A DNA stretch of 64,000 nt from Lucinisca nassula. Its lineage: Eukaryota; Mollusca; Bivalvia; Lucinida; Lucinidae. The position numbers and the translations under genes were made by a program. The notes beneath the pieces are model-generated. The model saw only the letters and a list, made by a program, of their open reading frames with translations, was not told where the DNA came from and did not search any database. How positions within the stretch are numbered: position 1 is the first letter of the stretch; the number at the start of each line of letters is the position of its first letter. The stretch is taken from NCBI GenBank assembly GCA_963580285.1, contig OY757021.1, positions 99,438,149 through 99,502,148 on the forward strand, read 5' to 3'. This document shows positions 10,968 to 19,583 of this stretch, piece by piece.

Positions 10968-12615
10968 CACACATGCATTCTGATCCTGTGCAAACATGCA
11001 TTCTGATCCTGCGCACACATGCATTCTGATCCTGCGCATACACGCACTCTGATCCTGTGCACACATGCAGTCTGATCCTGCGCACACATGCATTCTGATC
11101 CTGCGCACACATGCATTCTGATCCTGTGCATACATGCACTCTGATCCTGCGCACACATGCAGTCTGATCCTGCGCCGCATGCATTCTGATCCTGTGCACA
11201 TATGCATTCTGATCCTACAAACACATGCAGTCTGATCCTGCGCACACATGCATTCTGATCCTGTGCACATATACATTCTGATCCTGCGCACACATGCAGT
11301 CTGATCCTGCACACATATGCATTCTGATCCTGCGCACACATGCATTCTGATCCTGTACACACATGCATTCTGATCCTGTGCACACATGCAGTCTGATCCT
11401 GCGCAAACATGCATTCTGATCCTGTGCACACATGCATTCTGATCCTGCGCACACATGCAGTTTGATCCAGTGCACACATGCATTCTGATCCTGCGCCACA
11501 TGCATTCTGATCCTGCCCACACATACAGTCTGATCCTGCGCACACATGCATTCTGATCCTGCGCATAAATGTACTCTGATCCTGCGCAGACATGCATTCA
11601 GATCCTGCTCATACCTGCAGTCTGATCATATGCACATATGCACTCTGATCCTGCGCACACATGCAGTTTGATCCTGCGCACACACGCAGTCTGATACTGC
11701 GCACACATGCAGTCTGATACGGCGCACACATGCAGTCTGATACTGCGCACACAAGCAGTCTGATCCTGCACATAGATGCAGTCCGATCATGCGCACACAT
11801 GCAGTTTGATACTGCGCACACACTCAGTCTAATCCTGCGCATACATGCACTCTGATCCTGCGCACACATGCAGTCTGATCCTGCGCACACATGCAGTCTC
11901 ATACGGAGCACACATGCAGTCTCATACGGAGCACACATACAGTCTGATCCTGTACACAGATGCAGTCTGATCATGCGCACACATGCAGTATGATACTGCG
12001 CACACACTCAGTCTAATCCTGCGCATACATGCAGTCTGATTCTGTGCCTAAATGAAGTCTGATCCTATGTACACATGTACTCTGTTCCTGCGCATACATG
12101 CAGTCTGATCCTGCGCCTAAATGCAGTCTGATACTGCGCACTTATGCAGTCTGCTCCTATGTATAATGCAGTCTGAAACTGCGCATGCATGCAGTCTTAT
12201 CCTGTGTACATATGCAGTCTGATCCTGCGCACACATGCAGTCTGATCCTGCGCACACATGCAGTCTGATCCTGCGCACACATGCAGTCTGATCCTGCGCA
12301 CACATGCATTCTGATCCTGTGCACACATGCAGTCTGATCCTGTGCACACATGCAGTCTGATCCTGTGCACACATGCATTCTGATCATGTGCACACATGCA
12401 GTCTGATCCTGCGCACACATGCATTCTGATCCTGTGCACACATGCAGTCTGATCCTGCGCACACATGCATTCTGATCCTGTGCACACATGCAGTCTGATC
12501 CTGCGCACACATGCAGTCTGATCCTGCGCACACATGCAGTCTGATCCTGCGCACACATGCAGTCTGATCCTGCGCACGCATGCGGTCTTATCCTGTGTAC
12601 ATATGCAGTGTGATC
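10968..12615. repeat. 23-bp minisatellite, ~71 units
   Basis: The unit is close to GCGCACACATGCAGTCTGAT followed by CCT. Common variants are GCATTCTGATCC and tgtgcacac. Because 23 is not a multiple of three, each minus frame cycles through the same 23-residue Cys-rich period and all three frames stay open for long stretches. The array begins inside sequence shared with 41070-42040, where it has only about 42 units. I do not call a gene: there is no start context, and the open frames follow from a stop-free unit. Confidence 0.95.
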
Positions 12616-12689
12616 AGTCTTTGCTGGGAACTGTACCCGTTTTCCCAAAGCATCAAAATGACCCAGATTAAGTTGCTCCAGACGTAACA

Positions 12690-13235
12690 TTAAGATAACA
12701 CATCCGTGTGACACAGTACATTTTTCAATCAAACCGCAAAACAAATTACGAAAATACTAATACATTGCCACCTTTATCGCCGAAAAAATGAAAATTTTAT
12801 GATGAAAAATTGTGATATTTTTCTTATTTCTGCTCAAAATATAAATTGTGGGCACTCTTTAGAACCGCCTCGATGATACGGTTTTAACGCGTACCCACAA
12901 TCTATATTTTAGAGCAGAAATAAGAAAAATAAGGTGTACCCCCAGAAACCCCAGTTTTACTATATAAAAGTGGGGTTCAAGGGGTCAAAATTATATAGGC
13001 GTGTTTTCGTGATGGGTGATTTTTCTTATGGAAATTTGTTATATTTTTCTTATATATACTCCAAACATAGGTTTTGGGCGACTCATTGAGGCGATTCTAA
13101 CGAGTACCCGCAGCCTTTGTCTTGGTACAGACATAAGTAAAATAATGTTTACCTCCGTAAACCCTAGTTTTCTCTATATAAAGTGGGGTTCAGGGGGTGT
13201 TAATTTCTCGGATTTGTTTACGTAATGTTTTGATC
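12690..13235. repeat. Two hairpin elements, family P, head to tail
   Basis: The first spans roughly 12690-13015 (cgtgtgacacagtac, stem at 12858-12890, gtggggttcaaggggtcaaa, gcgtgttttcgtgatgg border). The second, 13016-13235, has lost part of its left arm. Confidence 0.7.
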
Positions 13236-13246
13236 TGTTTTTCAAC

Positions 13247-13470
13247 TTAACTCTTATCTTGCTGTTCACGACAACCGCTGTCTTTGCAAACAGTGTAGAT
13301 CCAGATCCGATGGCTTCTGAAGAAGCCATTCGGAAGCCATCTGATCACTTTCAACACTGTTTGGCATTCAGTTTATAAATTTGTAGCAATAAATAACATC
13401 AAGTAATTTGATTGGTTGATAGACAGAAATGGGTGTGGCTTAAATGAATATTCAGCAAGATAAGGTTTAA
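13247..13470. mobile_element. piggyBac-type MITE (TTAA-flanked)
   Basis: The terminal repeats CTCTTATCTTGCTG and CAGCAAGATAAGG(T) sit between TTAA tetramers at both ends. The internal hairpin is gatggcttctgaagaagcca. Copies at 42399-42622 (allelic) and 49565-49777 (opposite orientation) carry the same ends. TTAA target sites are the mark of piggyBac elements. No coding capacity. Confidence 0.7.
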
Positions 13471-13492
13471 AATCCGCCTGTCAAAATGAAAA

Positions 13493-13529
13493 AAAAAAAG
13501 AAAAGAAAATTAAAAAAAAAAAAAAAAAA
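13493..13529. repeat. A-rich tract
   Basis: A run of A with two G interruptions. The equivalent at 42640-42680 is of different length. Confidence 0.9.
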
Positions 13530-13765
13530 CGTGAATAAGTACTGCTTATTAGGTGTCTCCTGCAAGTTAGTGGTCAAAAGAAGTGTTATGGAAACATGCA
13601 TTTCACAAAGGGGAATAACTTTAAAACTTGAGATCCCTTAAACTTTTTCTGTAGCTGCAATATCTCATGAATATCAACATTTATGGGAAGATTCCTAATG
13701 TTATTATCTAGATATGTAGGATAAACAGTTTTCAAGAACTTCAATGGAGAATAACAATATACAAT

Positions 13766-14540
13766 ATTGTGGCACGTGTTTAGCCAGGGATAGTTAAGAA
13801 ACTACCAGGGATAGTTAAGAAACTATCCTGTCCAAACTTGTGCCAGATCTTATAGTATTTGGGCGAAGCCTTTATTTATTCAATTTTAAGATCTTTAATC
13901 TATCCCCTTGAAACCCCACTGAGAAATTATTCCTCATGTGGCTCCTCAGGGGTTTAAGACATAGGTGAAATATACAATATCAGAGTTTGATTTTATATTG
14001 TATTATATATTTTTATGTATTTATTATTAATATTGTTAATAATTTTATGTTCCTAATTATTTTATGTTTGTATTATTTTAATTTTATATAAGTGGGCTGA
14101 ACAGTGAAGGGCTAGTTGAGGATTAATCTATCCAGCCCCTCTCCATTCAACCCACTATTTGGTTATAGTTTTATTGCTTGGTATATATCCCATATTTGTA
14201 GTATGTATTGTATCATTATGTTCCCTATTTTTTGTTCATTTTCACAATCAACTGTTTGATTATTTAATGTTTCATAGAGTTGTTTATCAATATTAATATT
14301 GTTTTGAATATTAAATAATTGATTTTTGAGAGTTTGTCTTTCATTATTAAAAATTGTACATTCCTGGAAAATGTGATTTAAAGTTATTGGTGCTTTACAA
14401 TGGTCACACTTTGTAATATCTTTTAGTATTTTGAATTTATATAGATATTCAGGAGTTGGTAAAATTTTATGTATATATTTAAAAATTATAATTCTATAAT
14501 TTATGTTTTTTATTTGACTTATCTTTTTCCAAGCATCAGG
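13766..14540 (-). mobile_element. LINE 3' fragment (CCHC-type RT C-terminus)
   Basis: Present only in copy 1; the collinear sequence resumes at 14541. It holds the end of a reverse transcriptase frame (see 14163-14540) and about 400 bases of AT-rich 3' UTR. A doubled motif, ccagggatagttaagaaact, lies near the 3' terminus (13796-13833). Confidence 0.6.
14163..14540 (-). pseudogene. 5'-truncated LINE ORF2 C-terminus
   Basis: On the minus strand a 125-codon frame runs from 14540 (PDAWKKISQIKNINYR) to a stop at 14163-14165. It has the Cys/His motif CDHCKAPITLNHIFQEC, a CX2C..HX4C arrangement found near the C-terminus of many LINE reverse transcriptases. It has no ATG because the element is truncated at 14540. 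The catalytic part of the RT is absent. The clade cannot be assigned from this part. Confidence 0.6.
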
Positions 14541-14639
14541 TCATGAATATCAGCATCAATGCAAAATATGACACATGTAACATATCCAATTAAATAATCA
14601 ACTAAAAAAAGAGAGAGAAAGGTTTCTACAACTACTTAT

Positions 14640-14815
14640 TTAGAACCGATTCTTCAGCAGAGGTAGACGAAAACCGGAGTATTCGGAGAAAAACTACCTG
14701 ACCCTTTACGCAAGCGAGGCGAAAATCACAGCGATTGGAGATCTAGTGATAAACGGCCAGCGCTCAAACTCACTAGGCCACGGAGGCCTATCTCCAGCGC
14801 CATGATAAGTTTTAA
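14640..14815 (-). repeat. SINE-D (tRNA-headed), reverse orientation
   Basis: Read on the minus strand it starts gcctccgtggcctagtgagt, a tRNA-like A-box region, then cgctggccgtttatcacta. It goes on to the tail domain with ctccgaatactccggttttc and ends ttcagcag..gttctaaat. Copies occur at 50139-50313 (allelic), 22238-22440 and 54875-55100. Confidence 0.7.
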
Positions 14816-14985
14816 TAAGTTAAAATTTAAATCGAGAATAATTACTTTTTCGAGGTGAATACCAAACATATTCTATCGAGTAAGTTGACAACATCAGAGA
14901 TTTCAAGACATTCGATGAACTATTTTTTTTGAGCACGGGAAAATTCTAATGTTTACAACACACTGGTATTTAAAAGTGGTCAGAA
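14816..14985. repeat. Foldback remnant
   Basis: It holds tattctatcgagtaagttga, then atttcaagacattcgatgaa and gagcacgggaaaattctaat. It is related to the element at 5330-5530. The copy-2 equivalent (50314-50473) carries a SINE-B insertion. Confidence 0.5.
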
Positions 14986-15811
14986 TCAGAATCAGATTTG
15001 TTACTGGTGACACGTCAAATGACATTCATACACCAGGACCTGTGATGTGGGAAGTTAGTCCCTAGCTCTAACCAAAGAGGTAAATTTAGCTACACAATCA
15101 TCAGCACCTTCAGCTGCCGAAATAATCGAATCGGGAAAAGCATTCCAATCTCTGGTGGTTCTTGGGAAGAACGACTCTTTATAAATGTCAGTTCTTGCGC
15201 TAAGGGTCTGAAACGCCAACGAAATGTGATTCCTACAGTGTCTAGCTGGGGGAACAAGGTCATCTTTTGGAATGCTGGCAGCACCCTTTAGACCTTTGTA
15301 TAAAAGGATTAGCCTACTGTCTTTTCTCCTTTTCTTGAGAGACTCCGATTTTAATTTTCCAAGTATTCCAGCCATGCTCCCAGTTTCAAAGCAGTAATTG
15401 CCTGTTACAAATCTAGCAGCTCTATTCTGAACTTTCTCAATTTCTTCGTTAAGGACCACTCCACTGGGGTCCCAGATACAACTACCATATTCCAAAATTG
15501 GGCGAACAAGACCTTTATATGCTGCCTCTTTTACATCCTGAGGGCACTGATGAACATTTCGCCTCAGGAAACCAAGCGTTCTATTTGCCTTAGTACACAT
15601 GTTGCTAATATGAGTATTCCATCTCAAGTTGTGTGAGATTGTCAATCCAAGATATTTAATGGAGTCCACATTCCCGAGGACCGTTCCCTCCAAGGTGTAA
15701 GAAGCCTCAACTTTATTAGATCTCTTCCTAGTTATCTGCATAATATTGCATTTAACTGGCTGAAATCTCATGCCCCATTTTCTTGCCCAACATCCTAATC
15801 TATCTATGTCA
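14986..15811 (-). mobile_element. 5'-truncated LINE, family b, with (ATTCTG)n tail
   Basis: An insertion specific to copy 1. The empty site in copy 2 reads tttaaaagtggtaaaagtag (50788 on). Here a short GTGG is repeated on both sides. The 3' terminus is a (gattct)n microsatellite tail at 14986-15002. The same family inserted at 19735-20336. Confidence 0.75.
15055..15771 (-). pseudogene. LINE reverse transcriptase C-terminal region (family b)
   Basis: A 238-codon open frame begins MRFQPVKCNIMQITRKR, then SIKYLGLTIS and LRWNTHI. Next come RTLGFLRRNVHQCPQDVKEA and RPILEYGSCIWDP, which are the thumb and connection blocks seen in jockey/CR1-like LINE RTs. The coding frame continues 5' of the ATG (DIDRLGCWARKWG) to about 15811, so the ATG is internal and the element is truncated. 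The palm domain with the YADD-type motif is missing. The frame itself is undamaged, which suggests a recent insertion. It cannot act alone. Confidence 0.75.
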
Positions 15812-15959
15812 TATGTGGTAAAAGTAGTCCGGGCTGGTCATGTAATTTTTCACAATGTCAAATATCAATCTTACACCATTTTTATTTGTTTCAGATCTGC
15901 TGTTTATTTCACTGCTAAGTATGGAATAAAGTCATTTTTTCTCATGCTACATTAAAACT

Positions 15960-16825
15960 TCGATGGCTCGAACACCGCATCACAAAAAGATGACTCTATA
16001 CTTATGATCCCCTTGAACCCCACTTTTATATAGTAAAACTGACGTCTACAGAGTTAACTTCATTTTTATTCTGTTCTAAAGTACAGATTGTGGGTACTCG
16101 TTAGAACCGCCTCGATGATCTAACGAGTATCTACGATCTACATTTTGAGCAGAAATAAAATATCAAGATTTTTTTATCTTAAAATTTTCGTTTTTTCGGC
16201 GGTAAAATTTACAATGTATTTGTATAGGCGTGTTTTCGTAATGGAAACCTTGTTTATACCTGTACTGTTGTTTCGTACTTGTTTTGTGGTCTCTTGGGAA
16301 AATATTCTATAACTGTAGATATGAATATAGTTGAGATTATTTAGGCAGGACTTTTATTGTTTTACCTCGAAAATTTATGTCGTTTATGCTCATAAGAATC
16401 GCCTCAATGAGGTGATTCTAATGAGAATACACTGCACATCTTTATTTTAAAGAAAAAAAAAAGCTATATCAAATCATGAAAACACGTCTATCTTATTGTG
16501 ACCCCCCTGAACCCAACTTTTATATAGAATAACTCTGCTTTACAGGGGTAAAGCTCATTTTTTTTCTTATTTCTGCTCTAAAATATAGGTTGTTAGTACT
16601 CGTTAGAACCGCCTCGATGAGGCGGTCGCAACGAGTATCTAAGTCTATATTTTGAGCAGAAATAAGAAAAATATCGAGGCGGTTCTAACGTGTACCAACA
16701 ATCTATATTTTAGAGCAGAAATAAGAAAAATATCACAAGTTTTCATTTTAAAATTTTCGTGTTTTTTTTTTTTCAGCGTTACAGTTTACAATGCATTTGT
16801 ATAAGCGTGTATTCTTCCTGACCTG
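15960..16825. repeat. Cluster of three hairpin elements, family P
   Basis: Stems lie at about 16097-16122, 16394-16425 (AAGAATCGCCTC / GAGGTGATTCTAA, a paired change) and 16600-16640. An extra half stem is at 16675-16700. Border modules cccttgaaccccacttttat and gtgttttcgtaatgg are recognisable between them. Confidence 0.7.
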
Positions 16826-17001
16826 ACACTAGAACTAACCCTCCATGGCTCAGTCTACCAATGTCTCGAACAAATTTCATGGTTCAAATTGTGCTCGAGT
16901 CGACGGATATTCCAAAATGATTATTTTTGAGAATCTACACACATTCGACAGATTTGGATTAGATGATTTATCAAAGTAGGATACGTTTAAACAAAACTTA
17001 C

Positions 17002-17167
17002 GAATAATCGGCACACTTCTCTTCTCTCGACCTGGCACTGCCACTTCTCTTGGTTCTAAGTTTTGCTCCAGAATGGGGTGTTTTAGATCACCATTAAGTA
17101 AAATAACAAAGGCCAGCGCATGTCCACCTAAGAGCGCAATAAGACCGAGCTGGTAAACAAGATTCAT
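17002..17167 (-). CDS. Putative first coding exon of a secreted precursor (copy 1)
   Basis: On the minus strand, ATG at 17167 opens 55 codons: MNLVYQLGLIALLGGHALAF is a clear signal peptide. An acidic spacer follows with LEPREVAVPG, then REKR, a dibasic cleavage-like site, then SVPII. The exon ends at a consensus donor GTAAGT (17001-16996). Reading on through the donor gives the longer frame to 16877, which I do not accept as protein. An acceptor-like ctgaacag lies 7 bases before the ATG, and an AATAAA motif (minus strand) is 37 bases upstream. The next exon would be below 16996 but was not found. Copy 2 at 51784-51946 keeps signal peptide, KR site and donor while changing many spacer residues. 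The family is unknown to me. Confidence 0.45.
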
Positions 17168-17203
17168 GTTTGATCTGTTCAGACGAAAATAATCTATGAA
17201 ACT

Positions 17204-17209
17204 TTATTT
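17204..17209 (-). promoter_or_regulatory. AATAAA poly(A)-signal-like motif
   Basis: It lies on the minus strand between the stop codon at 17365 and the next ATG at 17167. The same motif is at 51982-51987 in copy 2. A single hexamer is weak evidence by itself. Confidence 0.3.
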
Positions 17210-17364
17210 TACTTTTAAAATTAACATTAACCGTTTGATACCATGTTTCCTGTCCAATATGTCAGTCACAAAATCGAAACTCGACGAAGATGATTGTGGT
17301 AAAGAAATCAAATCACTGACATCACTGGCGAGTTGTAGGGTGGGGCGGTGGTCCCGAAAATGAT

Positions 17365-17448
17365 TTAATCCTTCATGTCTTGTACTTTAAGCAAATGTGG
17401 TAGAGCCTGCTCAGGCGCTGCGTTCTGTGGCGTAAGATCTGGCTCTAC
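17365..17448 (-). CDS. Possible terminal coding exon (copy 1)
   Basis: The minus-strand frame contains TPQNAAPEQALPHLLKVQDM and ends in a TAA stop (17367-17365). Copy 2 (52145-52224) keeps the same frame and stop with a few replacements. The upstream limit is a tag|AG acceptor-like junction, but that point is where the Merlin transposon sits here and a family P element begins in copy 2. So the exon may simply be truncated. The product is unrecognised. Confidence 0.3.
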   Translation of the reverse strand, partial: VEPDLTPQNAAPEQALPHLLKVQDMKD

Positions 17449-17662
17449 GCATTTTTTGGGACAACTGTACCGGTCGGTAATTTTCCGAAGGAAAATCCAC
17501 GTGAGGTAGGTAACTAGGGCGTGTATAAAGAACCGCGCGTGAGCGCGGTGAAAAAAAGAAAATAAAGCAAAAAAAAGGCAAAAATAACGTCAGAAATGAA
17601 AAGATTGCACCTTTTTATGGTTAAAACCAAGGTTTTTAACCGTAGGTTGTAACTAAATATCC

Positions 17663-17996
17663 ACCGGCCCCGATAGCTCAGTTGGTAGAGTGTCCGCTCC
17701 GGGGAACGGGAGGTCTGGGGTTCGATCCCGGGCCGCGACATACCAAAGTCGATAAAAATGGTACTAGCTGCTCCTCGCTCGGCACTCAGGTTTACGTGGA
17801 AGAGCTAGGACTGGTCGATCCAGTGTCAGGATAATGTGACTGGGTGTGGTATCATGTAATTGTGTCTGGGACATGATACTTCAGTGTGGCAGCACTATAA
17901 ACGTGAGCATTGAGCTCCCTGTCGCAACCAGACACCGTCGTGATATGACTGAAAAATTGCTGAAAGCGACGTTAAACCCGAATTCACACACACACA
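17663..17996 (+). repeat. SINE-A, complete, nested in the Merlin element
   Basis: It is flanked by a perfect 14-bp duplication gtaactaaatatcc (17649-17662 and 17997-18010). The tRNA-like head has an A-box region (tagctcagttggtagagtgt) and a B box (ggttcgatccc). A body follows (ctgctcctcgctcggcactc), then a 3' domain (tgactgaaaaattgctgaaa, gcgacgttaaacccgaattc) and a (CA)n tail. The 3' domain resembles those of invertebrate SINE superfamilies; I cannot fix the name. This is not a functional tRNA gene. Confidence 0.85.
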
Positions 17997-18222
17997 GTAA
18001 CTAAATATCCGAAAAATCAGACCACGACATCAACCTGTTTGGAGATTCTCCCCTCCGGAAGTTGTTAACTGCGCAGATAGGGCGGAGCTTAATATGTCGT
18101 GTTTCATTGGCTGAAACGTTAATTATTCAGGTTGACCTTTGGCTTCTTGCAACGGCCACTCAGCGTCCATAGCGTTCGTAAATGTAAACAAAAACACGTT
18201 TGAGCTGTCAAAAATGTAAATA

Positions 18223-19218
18223 ATGCCATTTGTGTATGATGAATTATATGAAATATGTAGCGATAAAAGGAATTTGATAAATTGGTTACAAGAAAGAGAG
18301 CTTCTGGGAGATTTTGGTGGTATATGTACAAATTGTTTGAAGGGAAGTGTGTATTTAAGAACAGACAAGTCATACAGCAAGGACCAAGTGGTTTGGAAGT
18401 GCAGCAAATGTGACAAGAAAACATCAATTAGGGAGGGTAGTTGGTTTTCAGGAAGTCATCTGTTGTTAGAACAAGTAATTAAACTTACATATTATTGGGT
18501 TTATAAGTTACCAAGTGAATTTGTGGTTAGAGAATTAAGAATTGGAAGTGAGCACACCATTGCAGATTGGTACAATTTCGCTAGGGAAGTATGTATTGAA
18601 ATAATTAAAAGTGAAAATGAGCAAATAGGTGGAGTAGGTAAAGAAATTGAGATAGATGAATCTAAGTTTGGAAAGCGTAAATACCACAGAGGCAAGCGGG
18701 TGGATGGTGTATGGGTTTTCGGAGGAATAGAGCGCGAAAGTATAAAGTGTTTCTTTGAAATTGTAGAAGACCGTTCTGCGGCAACATTAATACCCATCAT
18801 TCAAAGGTATGTAAAGCCTGGCTCGGTAATATTGTCTGACCGCTGGAAGGCATATAGCTCCTTAAAAGATGAAGGATATACACATTTGACAGTGAACAAT
18901 TCTGTGACATTTAAAAATGAAGCAACTGGTGCATGCACAAATCTCATAGAAAGTACATGGAATGCCGTGAAAAAATCCTTTCCTAAATATGGAAGTCAAA
19001 AACAATTCTATGACAGCTATCTAGTTGAATACTGCATGAGAAAAAAATACTTAAATGATGCTGATGATAAATTCATGACATTTTTAACTCTCATAAAGAA
19101 AGTATATCCAGGACAAAAAAGAATGCCACTGACAGAAAAAAAAAAAACTCAAATAAATCAACAACCTGAAGCATCTGAGCCAGCCAATTCCAGTCTGGTA
19201 GATATCTTTGATGACTAA
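18223..19218 (+). CDS. Merlin transposase (IS1016/ISXO2-like DDE)
   Basis: 331 codons, one uninterrupted exon from ATG 18223. Residues ~45-70 form a zinc ribbon (CTNCLKG ... CSKCDKK). The catalytic domain follows: first Asp in EIEIDESKFGKRKYHRG, second in GSVILSDRWKAYSSL, and the Glu in TNLIESTWNAVKK, the ISXO2/IS1595-type DDE arrangement. The basic, Pro/Gln-containing C-terminus ends about 365 bp before the right terminal repeat. Length and motif order fit Merlin transposases. The frame is undamaged and the catalytic residues are present, so it may be active. The other copy of the block has an empty site, so the insertion is recent. Coding sequence is AT-rich like its surroundings. It would bind the terminal repeats and catalyse cut-and-paste movement in the nucleus. 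Confidence 0.9.
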   Translation: MPFVYDELYEICSDKRNLINWLQERELLGDFGGICTNCLKGSVYLRTDKSYSKDQVVWKCSKCDKKTSIREGSWFSGSHLLLEQVIKLTYYWVYKLPSEFVVRELRIGSEHTIADWYNFAREVCIEIIKSENEQIGGVGKEIEIDESKFGKRKYHRGKRVDGVWVFGGIERESIKCFFEIVEDRSAATLIPIIQRYVKPGSVILSDRWKAYSSLKDEGYTHLTVNNSVTFKNEATGACTNLIESTWNAVKKSFPKYGSQKQFYDSYLVEYCMRKKYLNDADDKFMTFLTLIKKVYPGQKRMPLTEKKKTQINQQPEASEPANSSLVDIFDD

Positions 19219-19583
19219 TATAGTGATTTCAGGTAAGCTTCTTCTACTTGTTTGTTGCTGGCTTTGTTGCTTACAGTAAGTTGTTTTGTTAATGGGGGCT
19301 ATCGCCCCCACACCCCCATTGTTTCTGTGCAATTATCATGTAATGCTAGATATTATCAATATCATACAACACAGTATATATTTATTTCGGTAAATGATAG
19401 AATTATTGTATCTCAAATGACCTAGAAAGGCTACAAAACTTAGTTGCATCAAGAAAAAACAAGATGGCGGACAAGGCAACTGTAAACAAAGATCTAAACC
19501 ACGCCCCCTTAGCAACGTTTGACACCTGCGCACTAGGTAAAAACAAGATGGCGGCGACCGACCGGTAAAGTGCAGACTATCCC

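Larger units (their letters stand above)
17458..19583 (+). mobile_element. Merlin-type DNA transposon, 2,126 bp
   Basis: The ends are defined by comparison with copy 2, which lacks the element. The left terminus GGGACAACTGTACCGGTCGG pairs with the right terminus read inward (GGGATAGTCTGCACTTTACC, then GGTCGGT), sharing TACCGGTCGGT. The flanks CATTTTTT (17450-17457) and CATTTTTC (19583-19590) form an 8-bp target duplication with one mismatch, against tattgttt at the empty site. Eight- to nine-bp duplications and an IS1016-like transposase define Merlin. A SINE is nested at 17663-17996. Two direct copies of aaaacaagatggcgg lie near the right end. Confidence 0.8.

Noticed and set aside
10968..12615. 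CRISPR-like array
   Set aside because: The 23-bp units are contiguous with no unique spacers, and the setting is a eukaryotic repeat region.
10818..12744. Long Cys-rich repeat proteins on the minus strand (also 41068-42079)
   Set aside because: All three frames give the same peptide cycle because the 23-bp unit has no stop. There is no start context, promoter or splice evidence, so these are minisatellite artefacts.
16877..17001. C-terminal extension of the signal-peptide frame (also 51671-51783)
   Set aside because: It reads through a consensus GTAAGT donor, and the two copies diverge completely after it.
17663..17740. A tRNA gene (also 52591-52670, 54875-54950)
   Set aside because: The A- and B-box text is the head of a complete SINE with tail and target duplication; the acceptor stem does not close.
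18119..18800. Genes antisense to the transposase
   Set aside because: Shadow frames of the Merlin coding sequence; they have no domains.
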